DNA from: Epiperipatus broadwayi
Taxonomy: Eukaryota; Onychophora; Udeonychophora; Euonychophora; Peripatidae
Direction: 5' to 3'
Length of the DNA stretch: 64,000 bases
Assembly: GCA_028023455.1 (NCBI GenBank)
Contig: JAQFVV010000014.1
Span: forward strand, 2,109,336 to 2,173,335
The notes beneath the pieces are model-generated. The model worked only from the letters and a program-made list of their open reading frames with translations. It did no database searches and was not told the origin of the DNA. Position numbers and translations under genes: made by a program. Positions 49,291 to 61,462 of the stretch are shown in pieces (the first letter of the stretch is position 1; each line of letters opens with the position of its first letter).

Positions 49291-49689
49291 AATTTTAGGA
49301 GCACCATAATGCTCATAACTACAATGAATATACATGATTAGTTTGTCAATCATGGAGTCAGGTACTACAATCCTCCATGATTCACCCTGACTAGACTTTA
49401 TTTTATATGTGAATAAATTTTGATAACTTTTATATTTTTTTAATATATTTTTAATATATTTATTATTACTATTTAAATTATCATGAACTTTATATCCTGA
49501 CTTTGAATCATAGTGAGAATACTATAATCATCAACTATAGATTCATCCTTAACCACATCTATATTGCTAACAATGATGTTTTGAATATCAGGGTTTTGTG
49601 ATAGCAGACAGATAGGGTGGCAGCTAATAATATCAGCAGAGATATTCTTATTTCCTTCAATATAGAGAACTCTATAATTGAATTGCTAA

Positions 49690-49985
49690 GGTACAAGCTT
49701 CACCTCATAAGTCTTTCATTACTGAGGTAAGTTCAACTCAAGAACTCTAAGCTCCTATGGTCAGACAATGTGATTACTTCTGAGCCTAGCAAAAACTGGC
49801 ACAAACTTCTAAAAACCCCAGATACCAGATTAGGGTCATCTTCTCAGTAACATGAGGTACCTTATTCTCATCGAGTCAATATAAAACTACTCCCAAACCA
49901 TACTGACAACTATCTGTCTGCACATAAAATGTTTTATTAAAATCAGGATATGCTAAAATTACATGTTTTAAGAAATTATGTTTAG
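49690..49985 (-). pseudogene. Ty3/gypsy RNase H remnant
   Basis: Minus-strand translation gives FYVQTDSCQYGLGVVLY (about 49930-49880). This corresponds to the Ty3/gypsy RNase H start 'xxTDASxxGxGAVL', whose Asp binds metal. ENKVPHV follows in the same frame after a stop. It lies between RT and integrase as expected. Stops and indels abolish function. Confidence 0.65.
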
Positions 49986-50100
49986 TTTTATTAAATTCAT
50001 TTGTATAGTGGTTCATTTCCATTTTTTAGATATTTTTTTTAATATTTTAGATAAACATACAGTATCTATGGCAAAGTTTTCATCGAATCTATGGTAATAG

Positions 50101-50780
50101 TTACATAGACCAAAAAGACTTTAATTGTTTTATTGGCTTTGGCATAGGGATGCATTGAATAGCTGCAATCTTTTCTGGATGGGGTTGGATTCCATGTTCA
50201 TTTATTAAATGCCCCAGATAAGTAATCTCTTTTGCTGCAATTGAACACTTCTCCAAATTAATTTTAATATTCTTGGAGGAACATTCTGAGAAAAACATCT
50301 GCAAATGTTCCAGGTGCTTTCCCATGTTACTAGAAGCAATGACAATATCATCCATGTACATGATGATTCTTTCTTTTAATTGCTTTGAAAAAATCAAGTC
50401 CACACATCTGATTAAGCCAGCACTGTTATTGATGAGGCCAAAGGCCAATACATCTGAAAATATATGACTGGCCTTGAAATTGAAGTGCTGTGTATTGCTG
50501 ATCATCCTCATACAGCTGGTATTTGGCAATAATTAGCTGTCAAATTAAATTTGAAAAAAAAATTGACCTCATATGAAATTCAATTAGGGGCTCATGCACA
50601 GATGGAAAAATGTCATGCTTCTGAATTGTTACTGAATTAAGCATATGAGCATCTAAGAAAACTCTGGTAATGCCATTCTTCTTTCTTTAGAATTACCAAA
50701 GGATTAACATAAGGAGAAGGACACTTCTTAATTATTTTCCATTCTAACATCTTAATCAATTTGACTTTGTATCTCATCCT
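50101..50780 (-). pseudogene. Ty3/gypsy reverse transcriptase remnant
   Basis: In minus-strand order, CPSPYVNPLVILKK (about 50730-50685) is the fingers block. LDAHMLNSVTIQKHD (about 50665-50615) is the equivalent of 'CIDYRxLNxxTxxD' with the first catalytic Asp. Then a 142-codon open stretch (50529-50101) holds FGLINNSAGLIRCVDLIF, MYMDDIVIAS with the catalytic YMDD at 50347-50358, and ITYLGHLINEHGIQPHPEKI. The last is a Ty3/gypsy signature. Frame changes separate the pieces. The YMDD box itself is intact. Confidence 0.82.
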
Positions 50781-50973
50781 GTTATTGGTAAGGAATTGAA
50801 TACATTTTTTGTTGGAAAGGATCCTTATATTTCAATTTAACCCAGCGAGTATATCCCTCTATTACCAGGGACTTTTAAAAATATAAAGTCATACATTAAT
50901 TGATATAAATTATCATCTAATTTTGAATTGATTGCATAAACATCGTCAATTTTAGCCTTTATGCTGGCATCAA

Positions 50974-51375
50974 TCAATGATTTTGGATACACAGTAATTG
51001 ATTGAAAAGGTTATGCATACCATAATTAAACCTCAATCTTTCCTCTTTACAAACAAAAATCTTGTTACAAAAATCAATCTGACAATTATTTAAAATCATG
51101 AAGTCAGAACTTATTATGGCTTCATTTATTAATCCAGGCATAATAAGGAAAACATGCCTATACTCAGTATTATTTATAGAGAATTTAATCCAGACCTGTT
51201 TATTAGACAATTTGGTTCTCTTTCCATTTGCTAGAGTAACCTGAATCTGTTTTACTGGTAATGAAGGTATTGTACCTTCCATTCATACCAGGTTATTTAT
51301 ATGTTGATTCTGACAATATGGAAGCTTGGCTCCTGGGGTCAATTAGAGCTTCTATGGTAATGTCATTGATAACTA
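50974..51375 (-). pseudogene. Retropepsin-like protease remnant
   Basis: Minus-strand sequence at about 51365-51318 reads ITIEALIDPRSQASILSE. This is the retropepsin active-site region, where D-T/S-G is expected and DPR is found. After a stop, an open stretch (51282-50974) continues PVKQIQVTLANGKR, VFLIMPGLINEAIISSDFM and NNCQIDFCNK. These resemble the C-terminal half of gypsy proteases ('F-x-V-x-x-L-x-x-x-x-I-L-G-x-DFL', 'IDF'). Even with the frame restored, the catalytic triad is altered. Its position between gag and RT fits. Confidence 0.65.
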
Positions 51376-51904
51376 AAGTAATGATAGGACACTAGTAAGC
51401 TATAGATCGTTCCCCTATAGTAAGAGGTTCAAGATAATCAATATCCAAGTCTAAAGTGTTAAGCATCCACATCACATAGTTCCGCATTTTTTCAGCAAAG
51501 GATTCTTGCAAAGGGGAATGAACATACAAAGACCTTAGTTTAACTTATTAACTTCTGTCTTTAGCTTTACCTATAGGTTTTTCAAAATTGTGGTTATACC
51601 ATTAGTAGATGGTTAACTGTCATGATTCGATTTCATCATAGCTCTACTAGGTTGATAAAGTGACATTCTTACCCTACTTCTGTGATTAGACCTTCTGATT
51701 GACCCTGTATTAAATAACCAATTAGGATTTAAGTTAATATCAAATAAGGGATAGATATCTTTATATTTTACTATTTTCATCATATTATCATTATATATTT
51801 CTGTGATCTCTAAAGAATCTAATATCTCTGACACTTCCTCAATAGTGTATCTGTCTGCTGTGATTAATATCTGCTCTGTGGTTCTCAGTAAATTAGATCT
51901 TATA

Positions 51905-52080
51905 ATTCAAACTATAAATATATAAAATCAACATTCCTTCTTTTTCTTTTTAAAACTTGTTTTATTTCTAACTATAATTTTATTTCTCTTCCATACAACA
52001 TTTCAACTACATTCTGTAGTCATTATCAAGTTGATTTTATATATTTGTTATCGTGGAGCTATAATTTAAAAAGAAAAAGA
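51905..52080 (-). repeat. Structured repeat fragment inside gag-pol (possible PLE 3' end)
   Basis: Minus strand carries TTGATAATGACTACAGAATG followed by TAGTTGAAATGTTGT. This is a 5-bp hairpin ACTAC/GTAGT bracketed by TGATAATG and GAAATGTTG, resembling decayed hammerhead-type terminal motifs of PLEs. Two pairs of inverted segments (51925-51936 with 52032-52043, and TTCTTTTTCTTTTT at 51938 with its complement at 52069-52082) surround it. It interrupts the gag-to-protease region, so it looks inserted. Confidence 0.35.
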
Positions 52081-52249
52081 AAGTGAAAAGTTGTGTATAT
52101 AATCATATTTAAAATTCAAACTATCTGATTCTCAGACAATGGAAAAGCTGTTAACGTTTTTAACCTCACTGCCTGATTTTGAAAAAAATTAGTATAGCTT
52201 CCTTTACTACTATTGTATTTGTGAAATTTGGTAATGGATACTATCTTGT

Positions 52250-52500
52250 TTATTGCTACCCCAGAAGCTAGCCAGAATTATAAATTTAAATTCGCCTTAA
52301 GTACTAGGTTTCTAAAAAAGTGACTGCCACCAATCTTTTGTGGTTCTATAAAGATGATTACTAGAAATGACTATCTTTTCTTTGTCTGAAAGTGGACATA
52401 AAGCAAATAACTCTTTAAGATTGTTCAAAAATTCAGAGGGGTTTTCCACATAATCTTTCCTAAAAGGTTTTATTTTAATAAAATGTAAAACCATGGAACT
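52250..52500 (-). pseudogene. Ty3/gypsy Gag capsid remnant
   Basis: Open stretch 52494-52312 (minus) reads KPFRKDYVENPSEFLNNLKE, then CPLSDKEKIVISSNHL and TTKDWWQSLF. This matches the retrotransposon Gag capsid pattern: a 'NPxEFLxxLE' helix, a 'xxxDKExxxxxxxxL' helix and the W-W motif. It sits between the coiled-coil segment and the protease. The flanking sequence is out of frame. Confidence 0.65.
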
Positions 52501-52722
52501 ATTTAGAGCATTATCTAAATCTACTCTCTTTCATTGGAGTTAACTTTACCTCTCTCAAAACATTACTATCATCCAATTGATTGTTTTTAATTTTTCTAGG
52601 GTAATTTATCATATTACAATTCTGTGGGTTTCCTACTTTAATCCTTTTACTTGCAGTAACTTTTATTTCTTCCATTTGATCATATGACTGTTGAAACTTT
52701 TCTTCAAAGTTTATCTGACAAG

Positions 52723-52840
52723 AACTTGATCCACATCAAGTGTTGGTGGCCTAGCAGTTGGCTTAGTTGCCTTCCAAGCAGCTAGCTCAGATTTGCTTCT
52801 CAGTCAACACTTTGACATATAAAAAAAACTTGATCCACAT
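52723..52840. repeat. 14-bp target-site duplication of the gag SINE
   Basis: AACTTGATCCACAT at 52723-52736 and 52827-52840, identical. Confidence 0.9.
52737..52826 (+). mobile_element. tRNA-derived SINE inserted in gag
   Basis: The element is about 90 bp. An A-box-like TGGCCTAGCAGTTGG lies near the start (52746-52760) and a degenerate B-box-like GATTTGCTTCTC about 35 bases later. It has a short body and an A tail (52821-52826). A 14-bp exact target duplication, AACTTGATCCACAT, flanks it at 52723-52736 and 52827-52840. It interrupts the gag remnant. Confidence 0.8.
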
Positions 52841-53003
52841 ACATTTTCTGCTCAAATTTAAACTTATCCGAAGTTCTGATCTATAATTTCTTTACATTCA
52901 CTAGCATTTTTTTCCAAAAATACTATTCTGTCTTTCTGCTTGTTTTTTAACATTTTTCAGTATTAGTTTAATATTTTCATATATCTAAGATCGATATTTC
53001 TGC

Positions 53004-53920
53004 TCATCTAACTTTTGTATTTCCAAATCCTTTTAATTTTTCAACTAATTCCTTCTCTATCTCATCCTTTAAATTTATTCTACTAAGAATAACTTCACCT
53101 TTTATAATCTCAATTTCTTCCGTCATATATCTAACAAGAGTCTTTACTTCAAGAATCTCACTAGTCAATGTCAAGTGTGAACTCTCACTTTTTTTAATTA
53201 TATTTTTATTATTAAGTTGACGCTGACTAATAGCCTCCTCAAACTTATTCTGAAATTCTCTGATTGTATTTTTTGTAAATTCTTGCAATTTCTGATTCAG
53301 AATCTCTTGGTGTCTATTATCTGCATGATTAACTTCTGCTCTTAAAGACTCTACTGCCTCCTTATTTTTATTAAATTCTGAATTAAGGTAATTAAACTTA
53401 CTGTCTACCTCTTTTTTAAAAAGTTCTACTGTTTTACAATTTTTTTCTATTTTGTTACTCATTAAATTCATAATTTGTTGGGTACATTCAAACCTACTAT
53501 CCATAAATGTAAGTCTGTTATTCAAAGATTCTAATTTACTACTAATATCCTTCTTAAGAGCTTTATTATTCATATCCATCTTATCATTTAAAGATTTAAT
53601 ATTTTCATCCATCTTATTAGTTAAAGATTTAATATCTTCTTTAGAAGATTTAATATTTTCATTAAGAGATTTATTATTTTCGTCCATCTTATTATTTAAA
53701 TTTTTAATATTTTTATTAAGGAACTCAAATCTGCTACCCATTTTATTACTTAATTCTACTAACACTTACATCATATATGACTGTGGAGGATTATTAACAA
53801 CCATTTCAGAAACTATCATTTTTTCCACTTTTTTCTCTACTTTCTTCAGTTCAACCAAACTGGCTTCACTTATATAATCTGATATTTCTGTCTCCAAATA
53901 TTTTTCAAAAACTCATTATA
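53004..53920 (-). pseudogene. Gag N-terminal coiled-coil region of the Ty3/gypsy element
   Basis: A 253-codon open stretch (53765-53004, minus) is almost all heptad-patterned coiled coil, rich in K, E, N and L. Internal repeats such as KSLNDKMD, KSLTNKMDEN and NNKSLNEN recur every 15-20 residues. Upstream of 53765, after one TAA, the same kind of sequence continues (FEKYLETEISDYISEASLVE near 53905-53840), so the true N-terminus lies further up. Long coiled coils precede the capsid in several Gag proteins. The stretch has stayed open longer than the rest of the element. The plus-strand open frame at 53452-53877 is only its shadow. Confidence 0.55.
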
Positions 53921-54566
53921 ATAAATTCACTAATAAAAACTTATAATATAAACAAGATCTAATAAACTTTATATCAATATTTTCATGAAAAAGAATTCCC
54001 TATCAGCTTTTTCCATTCTACTCTTAACCATTCCTTACTACAATCTACAGACTACAACAAATAGTATTAAATTACTTTTATATACCATATTAAAATTATA
54101 AGTGTATAATATCTAAATTTAAACTTAAATAAACTATGAATTGTGATTTCAGAGTTTCATTTGTCTGCAAAAGTGGCATTGATCTTCACCAATACATGAT
54201 CATAATAAAATTAATTGCACATGATTTAAAATTCATCTTTAACAATTATGATATCATTTTGGAATAATTGACATAATTATAAATTTAAAATAATTATAGC
54301 TACATTTTCATAATTCAGTTATTTATTAATTTACATTCAACATAATAGTTTTATATCAAAATAAGTTATATTGTACATACTGCATTAAATATAACACTTT
54401 ATATAATAAAATAATCAAATTATCATTATAAAACAGATTATAAACCAAATAATACATACAGTCATAAGTTTCTACCATAAAGCATACAAACTATACTCCA
54501 ATATCAGACACACGCACATCCTTTTACACCTCATGCCACATGTTGTTGGTGCCAAATAACCAACTA
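53921..54566. other. LTR-element leader, no gene seen
   Basis: AT-rich sequence between the 5' LTR and gag. It contains the possible primer-binding site at about 54537-54556 on the minus strand. Confidence 0.45.
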
Positions 54567-55948
54567 TGTCCTCTTACGAAAAGAGAAACCGTAAGATGAA
54601 ACTCCAAACAAAAGATTCTGGCTAACTACAATATAACTGCAATTGGGTTACATAAACAATGATATACAATATCTAATGAAACAATATTTGCCATTAACTA
54701 AATATAAGAAAACTTATTAAACTGAAATATCATAACCCTTAGATTCACAATAAATAACTAGGTTCTAACTAGAATACTCAATCTATTCATTTCAATAAGA
54801 AATTCAATTTATAACTAATTCAGGATTATAAATAAAATATGGTTTTATCAAAATAACAAATATAATTATGAAACTATTAACATGAGATATTTCTACGAAT
54901 ACATTCCCAATGACATAAGACTATTACCCACCAAATTCACATAACAGAAATACTATGTAATATTCTCATGACTTAGACACACACATATAATAATCCTAAA
55001 ATATGATTTATAAACTTATTGCAGAAATAACACTAAATTACTTATTATTCCTTTAATAAAAAATACTAATTAGACATTTAACATTAACTACTAATTTTAC
55101 TCATCCTCTTTCAATAAGAAATTTACAATTCTCCAAAATAATAATAATAATCTCAGGTTCATTTCTAACAAACTAATAAAATAAATTAACACCTTGTAGA
55201 TATATATGATGAGGGATTTTACATAATATCTAACAACTCTTATAAAATAAATACAGCAATAAGCAACTAAAATAACTTAATGACTCTCAGCATTAAATTT
55301 ATTTAATGATTAAAGTTTAGCAATAAAAACATGAATAATATAAGAAGATTTTAGGTAAACATTGTTCAATCTTTCTTTGTTTAATATGACATTCTTAAAA
55401 AAATATAATGTATTTTAATATTGTGGCAATTTCAAGTATACCTCTCATTGGTGTTGTATCAGTTTAAAAATAATTACCAATGATCATGTTTCATACAATA
55501 AAAACAAGAATATATTTTGTTACTCAATCAAATATAATACAAATAATATCTAAGAAATTGTTAGGCATCATGTTCCAAATAAGTAACATTTCAAATTATT
55601 AATTTTCTGTGGATCTTGCATATAGAATGAAATATCAAATAAACAACACGCAGATAAATCACAACTTGACTAGAATATGTTTCAAAAACAGTTAACAAGT
55701 TTATTTACAAATTAACAAATTTATAACATATTATAAAAAAAAATATTTACCAAAGTAAAATAAAAATTGACCTAACATTCATAAAAATATTTACAATAAA
55801 TCTTATCATTAATGACATGAAATAAATAAGATAGCCTTCCCTCTGGCCATTTCAAAATAAAATAAAAACAACAGTAATGGCAATATATTATCATCATTCA
55901 CTAAAAATTATATTATACTATTCTGTGTTATGATGATATTTTTCTACA
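54567..55948 (-). repeat. LTR of the Ty3/gypsy element (5' LTR on minus strand)
   Basis: This is the partner of 39726-41207. At its inner edge the minus strand continues into TTGGCACCAACAACATGTGG (about 54556-54537). This may be a primer-binding site of the TGGCxCC type but cannot be assigned to a tRNA with confidence. Confidence 0.75.
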
Positions 55949-56216
55949 AAGTCATTACCAAAAATCTTTCAAAACTATTTTAATTCTTGTCAATATGAAA
56001 TTTGTGCACATAATTATTTTTTCATTGATACTTGTAGATATGATACTTGGACATTCCACCTCATCTTTGTTTTCATCTACTCAGTATTTACACTTTAGAT
56101 TTCTTCAGTAAAAACCTCTTTCATCTCAATGTTAATAAATTTCCAAAAGTCTTAAAAATATGTATAATATCTGATTAATGATTTTCTCCCTATCTTTTCT
56201 TAATCCTATTATTATA

Positions 56217-56292
<76 letters not shown>

Positions 56293-57399
56293 CGTACAAT
56301 CTATAATTGATCTTTGGCTGTATATATAGAATTGAATTATTTTATTTATTTATTTTTTTAATTTTATTTTATTTTGATTGCATCTAAGAAAGAAACCTAC
56401 TAAGCAAGTAAATGCTTTTCATAGATTTTTACAAATATTATATAATTACCAGATTGTACAGAGCCTATGTAAAGTTTGTCATTTTTTTTAATTGGTCGCT
56501 TTAACATTTTTTTTTTTTTAAGATTTAATGTAAATTAATTAATAATATATAAATAAATGTCAATGAATGTACCCAACCTGATAGGCCAGCATTTTTATAA
56601 TAGTTTTTTCTAATTGGTTATTTTAACAATTTTTTTAAATATTTAATGTAAACTAAGCAAAAGACTTTAACATTATATAAATAAATGTAAGAAATTAACA
56701 ATTGAAAAATTGGGGGAGAAAATGTTTTGAACAACCCGGCCTGTTTGCTACACTTTAGAAATGTATCCAGCAAGATATTAATAAAACTAAATTTACATTT
56801 TTAAAAATATGTGTTATATTTGAATTTGTCAGCATTATGGGCAACTGCAAAAAATTATAGTGTGTTAATGGTGGAATTACTTCCTTTGCATAACTTATGC
56901 TTTGTAATAAAAATTATAGATTATTAAATGCAAAGGATGGAATTACTTCCTTTGCATTAAATACCCATAACATAAATTACGGTTTAGTTAGGCATACTTA
57001 TTTATTTATAAATATAAGTAAATTTAAAGTTGTTGTTTTTTTTCACAGCATTATGAACAAACATAATTTTTTTAATTGTTTGTGAATTTGATATGGGACA
57101 ATCTTATGGACAGTCATACATTCACATGGAAACATATGACAATCTTATGGACAAACATTCACATGGATTTTATGTATAAAGATTGTATAAAAGTAGTTGA
57201 CATAATCTTATTATAAATATATATATATATATACAATAATAAAGAAATAATAAGTATATATTAAAAATAGTGAACAGAATATAAAACAAATTGAAAGATC
57301 AAAATCATAAATTGTAGACATATTAAAAATAATTAATAAAATAAAAATCAATACTATAAATTTTAAACATATAAAAGATATTTTTACTTGTTTTTTTTT
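55949..57399. other. No gene seen; long TA tract
   Basis: No supported gene. It contains a 70-bp-plus (AT)n run at 56218-56291. A short local duplication around 56865-56960 repeats 'ggaattacttcctttgcat'. Confidence 0.5.
56218..56291. repeat. (AT)n microsatellite
   Basis: An uninterrupted AT dinucleotide run of about 36 units. Confidence 0.95.
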
Positions 57400-58190
57400 A
57401 ACAATCCCATACTTTTTATATTCAACATATAAGGTGGTAATTTATTAAATATTTTGGGAATATCTACATTTTAATTTATTTCCATATTTAATTTTATATC
57501 TAAATGAAGTGATATATTTATTTCTAAGAAAACATCTATAATTAGATATTTTATGGTTCTTAAATGAGTTGTTAAATAATGTCTCTTAATAATTACAATA
57601 CGTGAAAATTTATTATAATCTAATAAATCACTGGTTTTTATCTTCAACATATGGTGGAATTTGTATTAGTCTTATAATCTTATTTTGGAATGTCTTTAAC
57701 TGTTTTAAATTTGACATAATTGAAATATCATAAAGTGTAATTCCATATCGTAATAGTAATGATTCAGAATTTAGTAATTACATTATCTTCTCAGTTCTCG
57801 TTATTAATCTCAGTTTAATTACTCATAAGGTATATTTAAAATTAAGAACTCTATTTCAAAATTTAGTAACTGCATTATCTTCTAAATGAATCTCAGTTTA
57901 ATTACTCATAATCTTATTTTGGAATATCTTTAACTGTTTTAAATTTGACATAATTGAAAAATCATAAAGTGTAATTCCATATCGTAATATTGTATTTCAG
58001 AATTTAGTAATTACATTATCATCTCATGAATCTCAGTTAGTGTTATTAATCTCAGTTTAATTACTCATAAGGTGTATTTAAAATTAGGATTTTATTTCAA
58101 AATTTAGTAATTGCATTGTCATCTAAATGAATCTCTGTTTAATTACTCATAAGGTGTATGTCAAATAAAAAACTCGTTTTATTTATGATG
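57400..58190 (-). pseudogene. LINE C-terminal fragment with internal tandem duplication
   Basis: On the minus strand the reading contains FQNKIIRLIQIPPYVEDKNQ (about 57690-57630), and later NKYITSFRYKIKYGNKLKC and FNKLPPYM-like residues (about 57520-57430). Together these resemble the region after RT in CR1/jockey-type LINEs ('LQNKALRII ... YxGxxxWNxLP'). Upstream, a 234-bp segment is tandemly duplicated ('cttattttggaat' at 57679 and 57913), with shorter repeats of 'cagtttaattactcataa' at about 57813, 57894, 58048 and 58137. All frames are broken. The family assignment is tentative. Confidence 0.45.
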
Positions 58191-59105
58191 AAAGATTCGA
58201 CATATTTATTGCAAGTTGTTTGTAATATTTGTTTTGATCTCAATCAATAGATATAAGTATAATTTAATTAACAGAACAATATTTTATATGCAATACAGAA
58301 TATAGTTTATAATAACTATGAACTTTGGAAAATGGCCAGATACATGAATGATGTAAATAAATAGAGTAATGGGTGTGTGTTGATGACAAACCATGAAAAT
58401 AGATTGCACATAAGTTAATCGGACTCTTATAGCAGTTATTTTTAAAAAGATATTGGTTAAATATACAACAGATCTATAAATATGAGTGTGTGTGATTTTG
58501 TATCTTTTTATTTTAAATTTTAAAAAAAGTTTGATTTTGTATATGGATGTTTTATATGGGTATTGACATATGTTTGCTAAACCAATATAAATGAAAGTTT
58601 TATTATATGTTATAACATATTGTTTTTCCCCAGTCAATTTAGGATCTAACAAAATTTGTAATTATATAATTCCCTTAGTTAATATATAAATTGCTTATAT
58701 AATTTCATTATGCAATTTTTTTATTGCATTTATTTAATAATTTATAACAAAAAAAAATTAAGTTGTTATGTATTCTTTAAAAGTAATTGTAGATCTGTAA
58801 GTCAATCTTCAATTTTTTTAATACTTTATATAGATAATTTATTCACATTAACAATTTATTTTATTATTGGAGTAGGTTTTTAAACCTCTTGAGAAGCTTT
58901 AAGAAAGATATATAATTTACTTATTTAAAATGTATTTTAATGTAAAAAGTTACATGATAAATTATGGATAGGTTTAGTTAGATGCATGATAAAATATTTT
59001 AGTTGATAAAATATTTTTATTTTATATATATATATATTTGTGTGCAACCAGATTAAGTAATTATATATATATATATATATATATAATTTACAAAATTTAT
59101 ATTAT

Positions 59106-59138
<33 letters not shown>

Positions 59139-61462
59139 GGAAAATAAATTTTGTGTATTTTATGAAAAGGACACTTGCAGTATTTGAAGAAAGTAAATTG
59201 AATGGTAACTTGAATTGTCCACAATTGAGTTATTAATCTAGATCATTCATGTCAAACATATGCCCCATGAATTGAAGTTTGATTTTATTAAACTAATAAA
59301 ATGGAACTTAAAAAAATACAAAATTTTTTTTTAAAATATTGCATATTATAGAAGTGTGTTTTATATGACATTGGTATATTCACTCTTGTCAATTATGAAC
59401 CGAGCATGTGAGTATGTCATTGTTATAGCATTGTGCATCTTAGGACTTTGCATCTTGAATATTATTGTGTCAGTTATTAGCTTTATTTGGCACTGTGCAC
59501 AGAATTTTGTTAGATTCATGTTTTGATTTTCATTGACAAAATCCACTCTGATTTAATATTTGATACATATATATAGAAACAAAAATTCAGAAAAGGTAAT
59601 TGTAAATAAAGCTTGTGCAGAAGTACATATGCTATAAAAATATATTGTCGTTAAATTCAATGTAACTTAAATATATACATTGCAAACTTTTGATTGGTTA
59701 TCCATGGTAAGAATAGCATATAAAATGTAAATTACAGCTCCAAATTTTTAAATTCATAACTAAGAGAATAGTAATGTTATAAATTTGGATATAATAGTAA
59801 TAAACGATTTAATATATAAAGTTTAAAAAGAGAATTCTGTAGAGATTTAATAATTGTTGTTACTTATAATCATTTATAATGTAATCTACTATATAATCTT
59901 AATACAATATATGCCAATCTAAATAAACATCATTACTTATAAATTTGACTGTAATTTATTTTCATGCAATATTTCTTTAAAAGCTAAAGATCTAAAATTG
60001 TAGTTAACAAAAGAAGGAAAAATTATCTATGATAATAATTTATTTCAAAATTATCATAATCATAATATCTTTTAACAATTAATATTATATATTAAAAATA
60101 TAACTGGAATTAGAACTGTAGTTTTTAACAAATGATTTAAATTCACTTCATTTGTAAAACATTTATTGATTTCAATATTTCAAATAGAAACAGAAAAACA
60201 TTTTGTTTAAAAACTATAATAGTTAATTTGGAAAATTGACCAATGAGAATCAAGCCAGTAATTTTATAAGATTACTTTATCCCACAGTTTTTAAAAAAAA
60301 ATCATGCAGGCAATTAAAGTAAAAAGATTCAATAAAAAATTTTAAAGTAGATAGCAGTCTTGATTCTTTTTCTCCATAAAAACAATTATAAAACTTAAAA
60401 ATATTTAAAGTCTTAAGGAAAAAAAATTGTATTCACAAAGCTATCTAAGGATATGAAATATTTTTTAAAATAATTTTTAATACTATGGAGTGAGTAAATT
60501 AATCTTCATTATGACCTAGTTACCAATTCTGATCATCTACTTTTAGCCAAGATAATACCACCAAGAAGTTTGAAAAATCAAAGTTGTTATTTTAATTGTG
60601 TCTATGATAACCATGATAAAGGAAAAACAACTATATTGCTTCAAAAAGAAATGTAACAGTGGTCACATAAGAAAGCATTCATTTATCTATTTTAAATTAA
60701 GCATTTTCCTAGAACAAAAGGTGTAAAGTTGATAGAAATATTTTATAGAACATTAAAAATAGTTAATTTTTCACAAAGGATATATGAAAAAAAAGTAATC
60801 TTCATTTTGAATTAAATGATTGATTCATAAGAAATATATTTTTTTGCAAAATTCTGAAGAAAATGTTTAACTTATATTTAGAAAAAAATCTGTGTAACTT
60901 TTAATGGTAGATGAGCAAAGATAACTGAGATTAAAATGTAGTACAAGCTACAAATTTAAATGAATTATCAAATATGTGTTTAATTTTTTTTTTACAAGAC
61001 TAATGAATAACAGAAAAGGAGAGAAATCAGAAAGTAAACTTATTGATGACTTATTTGAACATGTTTAAAAGTTTGTGCCAAGTAGAGATTTATTTAGAAT
61101 ATTCATCAAACTTTTCATAGTGGAGTTTGAAGATCAGGATTATACACAATGCAACTTTAAAACTAGCTAAAAAGGATGCATCCAATTTAGTTTGTCCCAT
61201 CATTAGTGCTTGTTGTTTGACGTTTGCTTAACTATACATGTTTTTACAATATGAAGAGAGGAGAAACACAAACACATGAAGAATAGTAAACATTTACAGG
61301 GTAAACATTGTATTATTGAAATAGAAATTGGAAATGGGTTTTTAAAAAAATTATTTTAATTTTAAATTTATTACTAATATTTTTCTTGATTCATATGAAA
61401 TATACATACATGGTATTTTTCATAATAGTGATTTAAATAATTGATATATGCAGTTTAGTATA
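58191..61462. other. No gene seen; TA-rich hairpins
   Basis: No supported gene. (TA)n runs lie at 59022-59037, 59061-59085 and 59108-59137. ACAAAATTTAT and ATAAATTTTGT flank the last run as inverted arms (59090-59154). Confidence 0.5.

Larger units (their letters stand above)
39726..55948 (-). mobile_element. Degenerate Ty3/gypsy LTR retrotransposon with nested insertions
   Basis: Two direct repeats of about 1.4 kb (39726-41207 and 54567-55948) enclose minus-strand gag and pol remnants. The order is gag coiled coil, capsid, protease, RT, RNase H, integrase (53765 down to 48356), the Ty3/gypsy order. An RTE LINE (44319-47577) and a SINE (52737-52826) are inserted inside. After subtracting them the element is still about 12.9 kb, long for this group, so further unrecognised insertions probably lie in 41208-48350. 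The LTRs differ by about 8% in one stretch compared by eye, plus indels. No flanking target duplication could be confirmed. Confidence 0.8.

Noticed and set aside
53452-53877. Plus-strand open frame rich in I, L, F and S
   Set aside because: Complement of the Lys/Glu-rich coiled-coil Gag segment. The apparent hydrophobicity is an artefact of reading the other strand.
39700-55990. Target-site duplication of the LTR element
   Set aside because: No 4-6-bp direct repeat could be matched at the inferred ends. The boundaries are too uncertain in AT-rich flanks.
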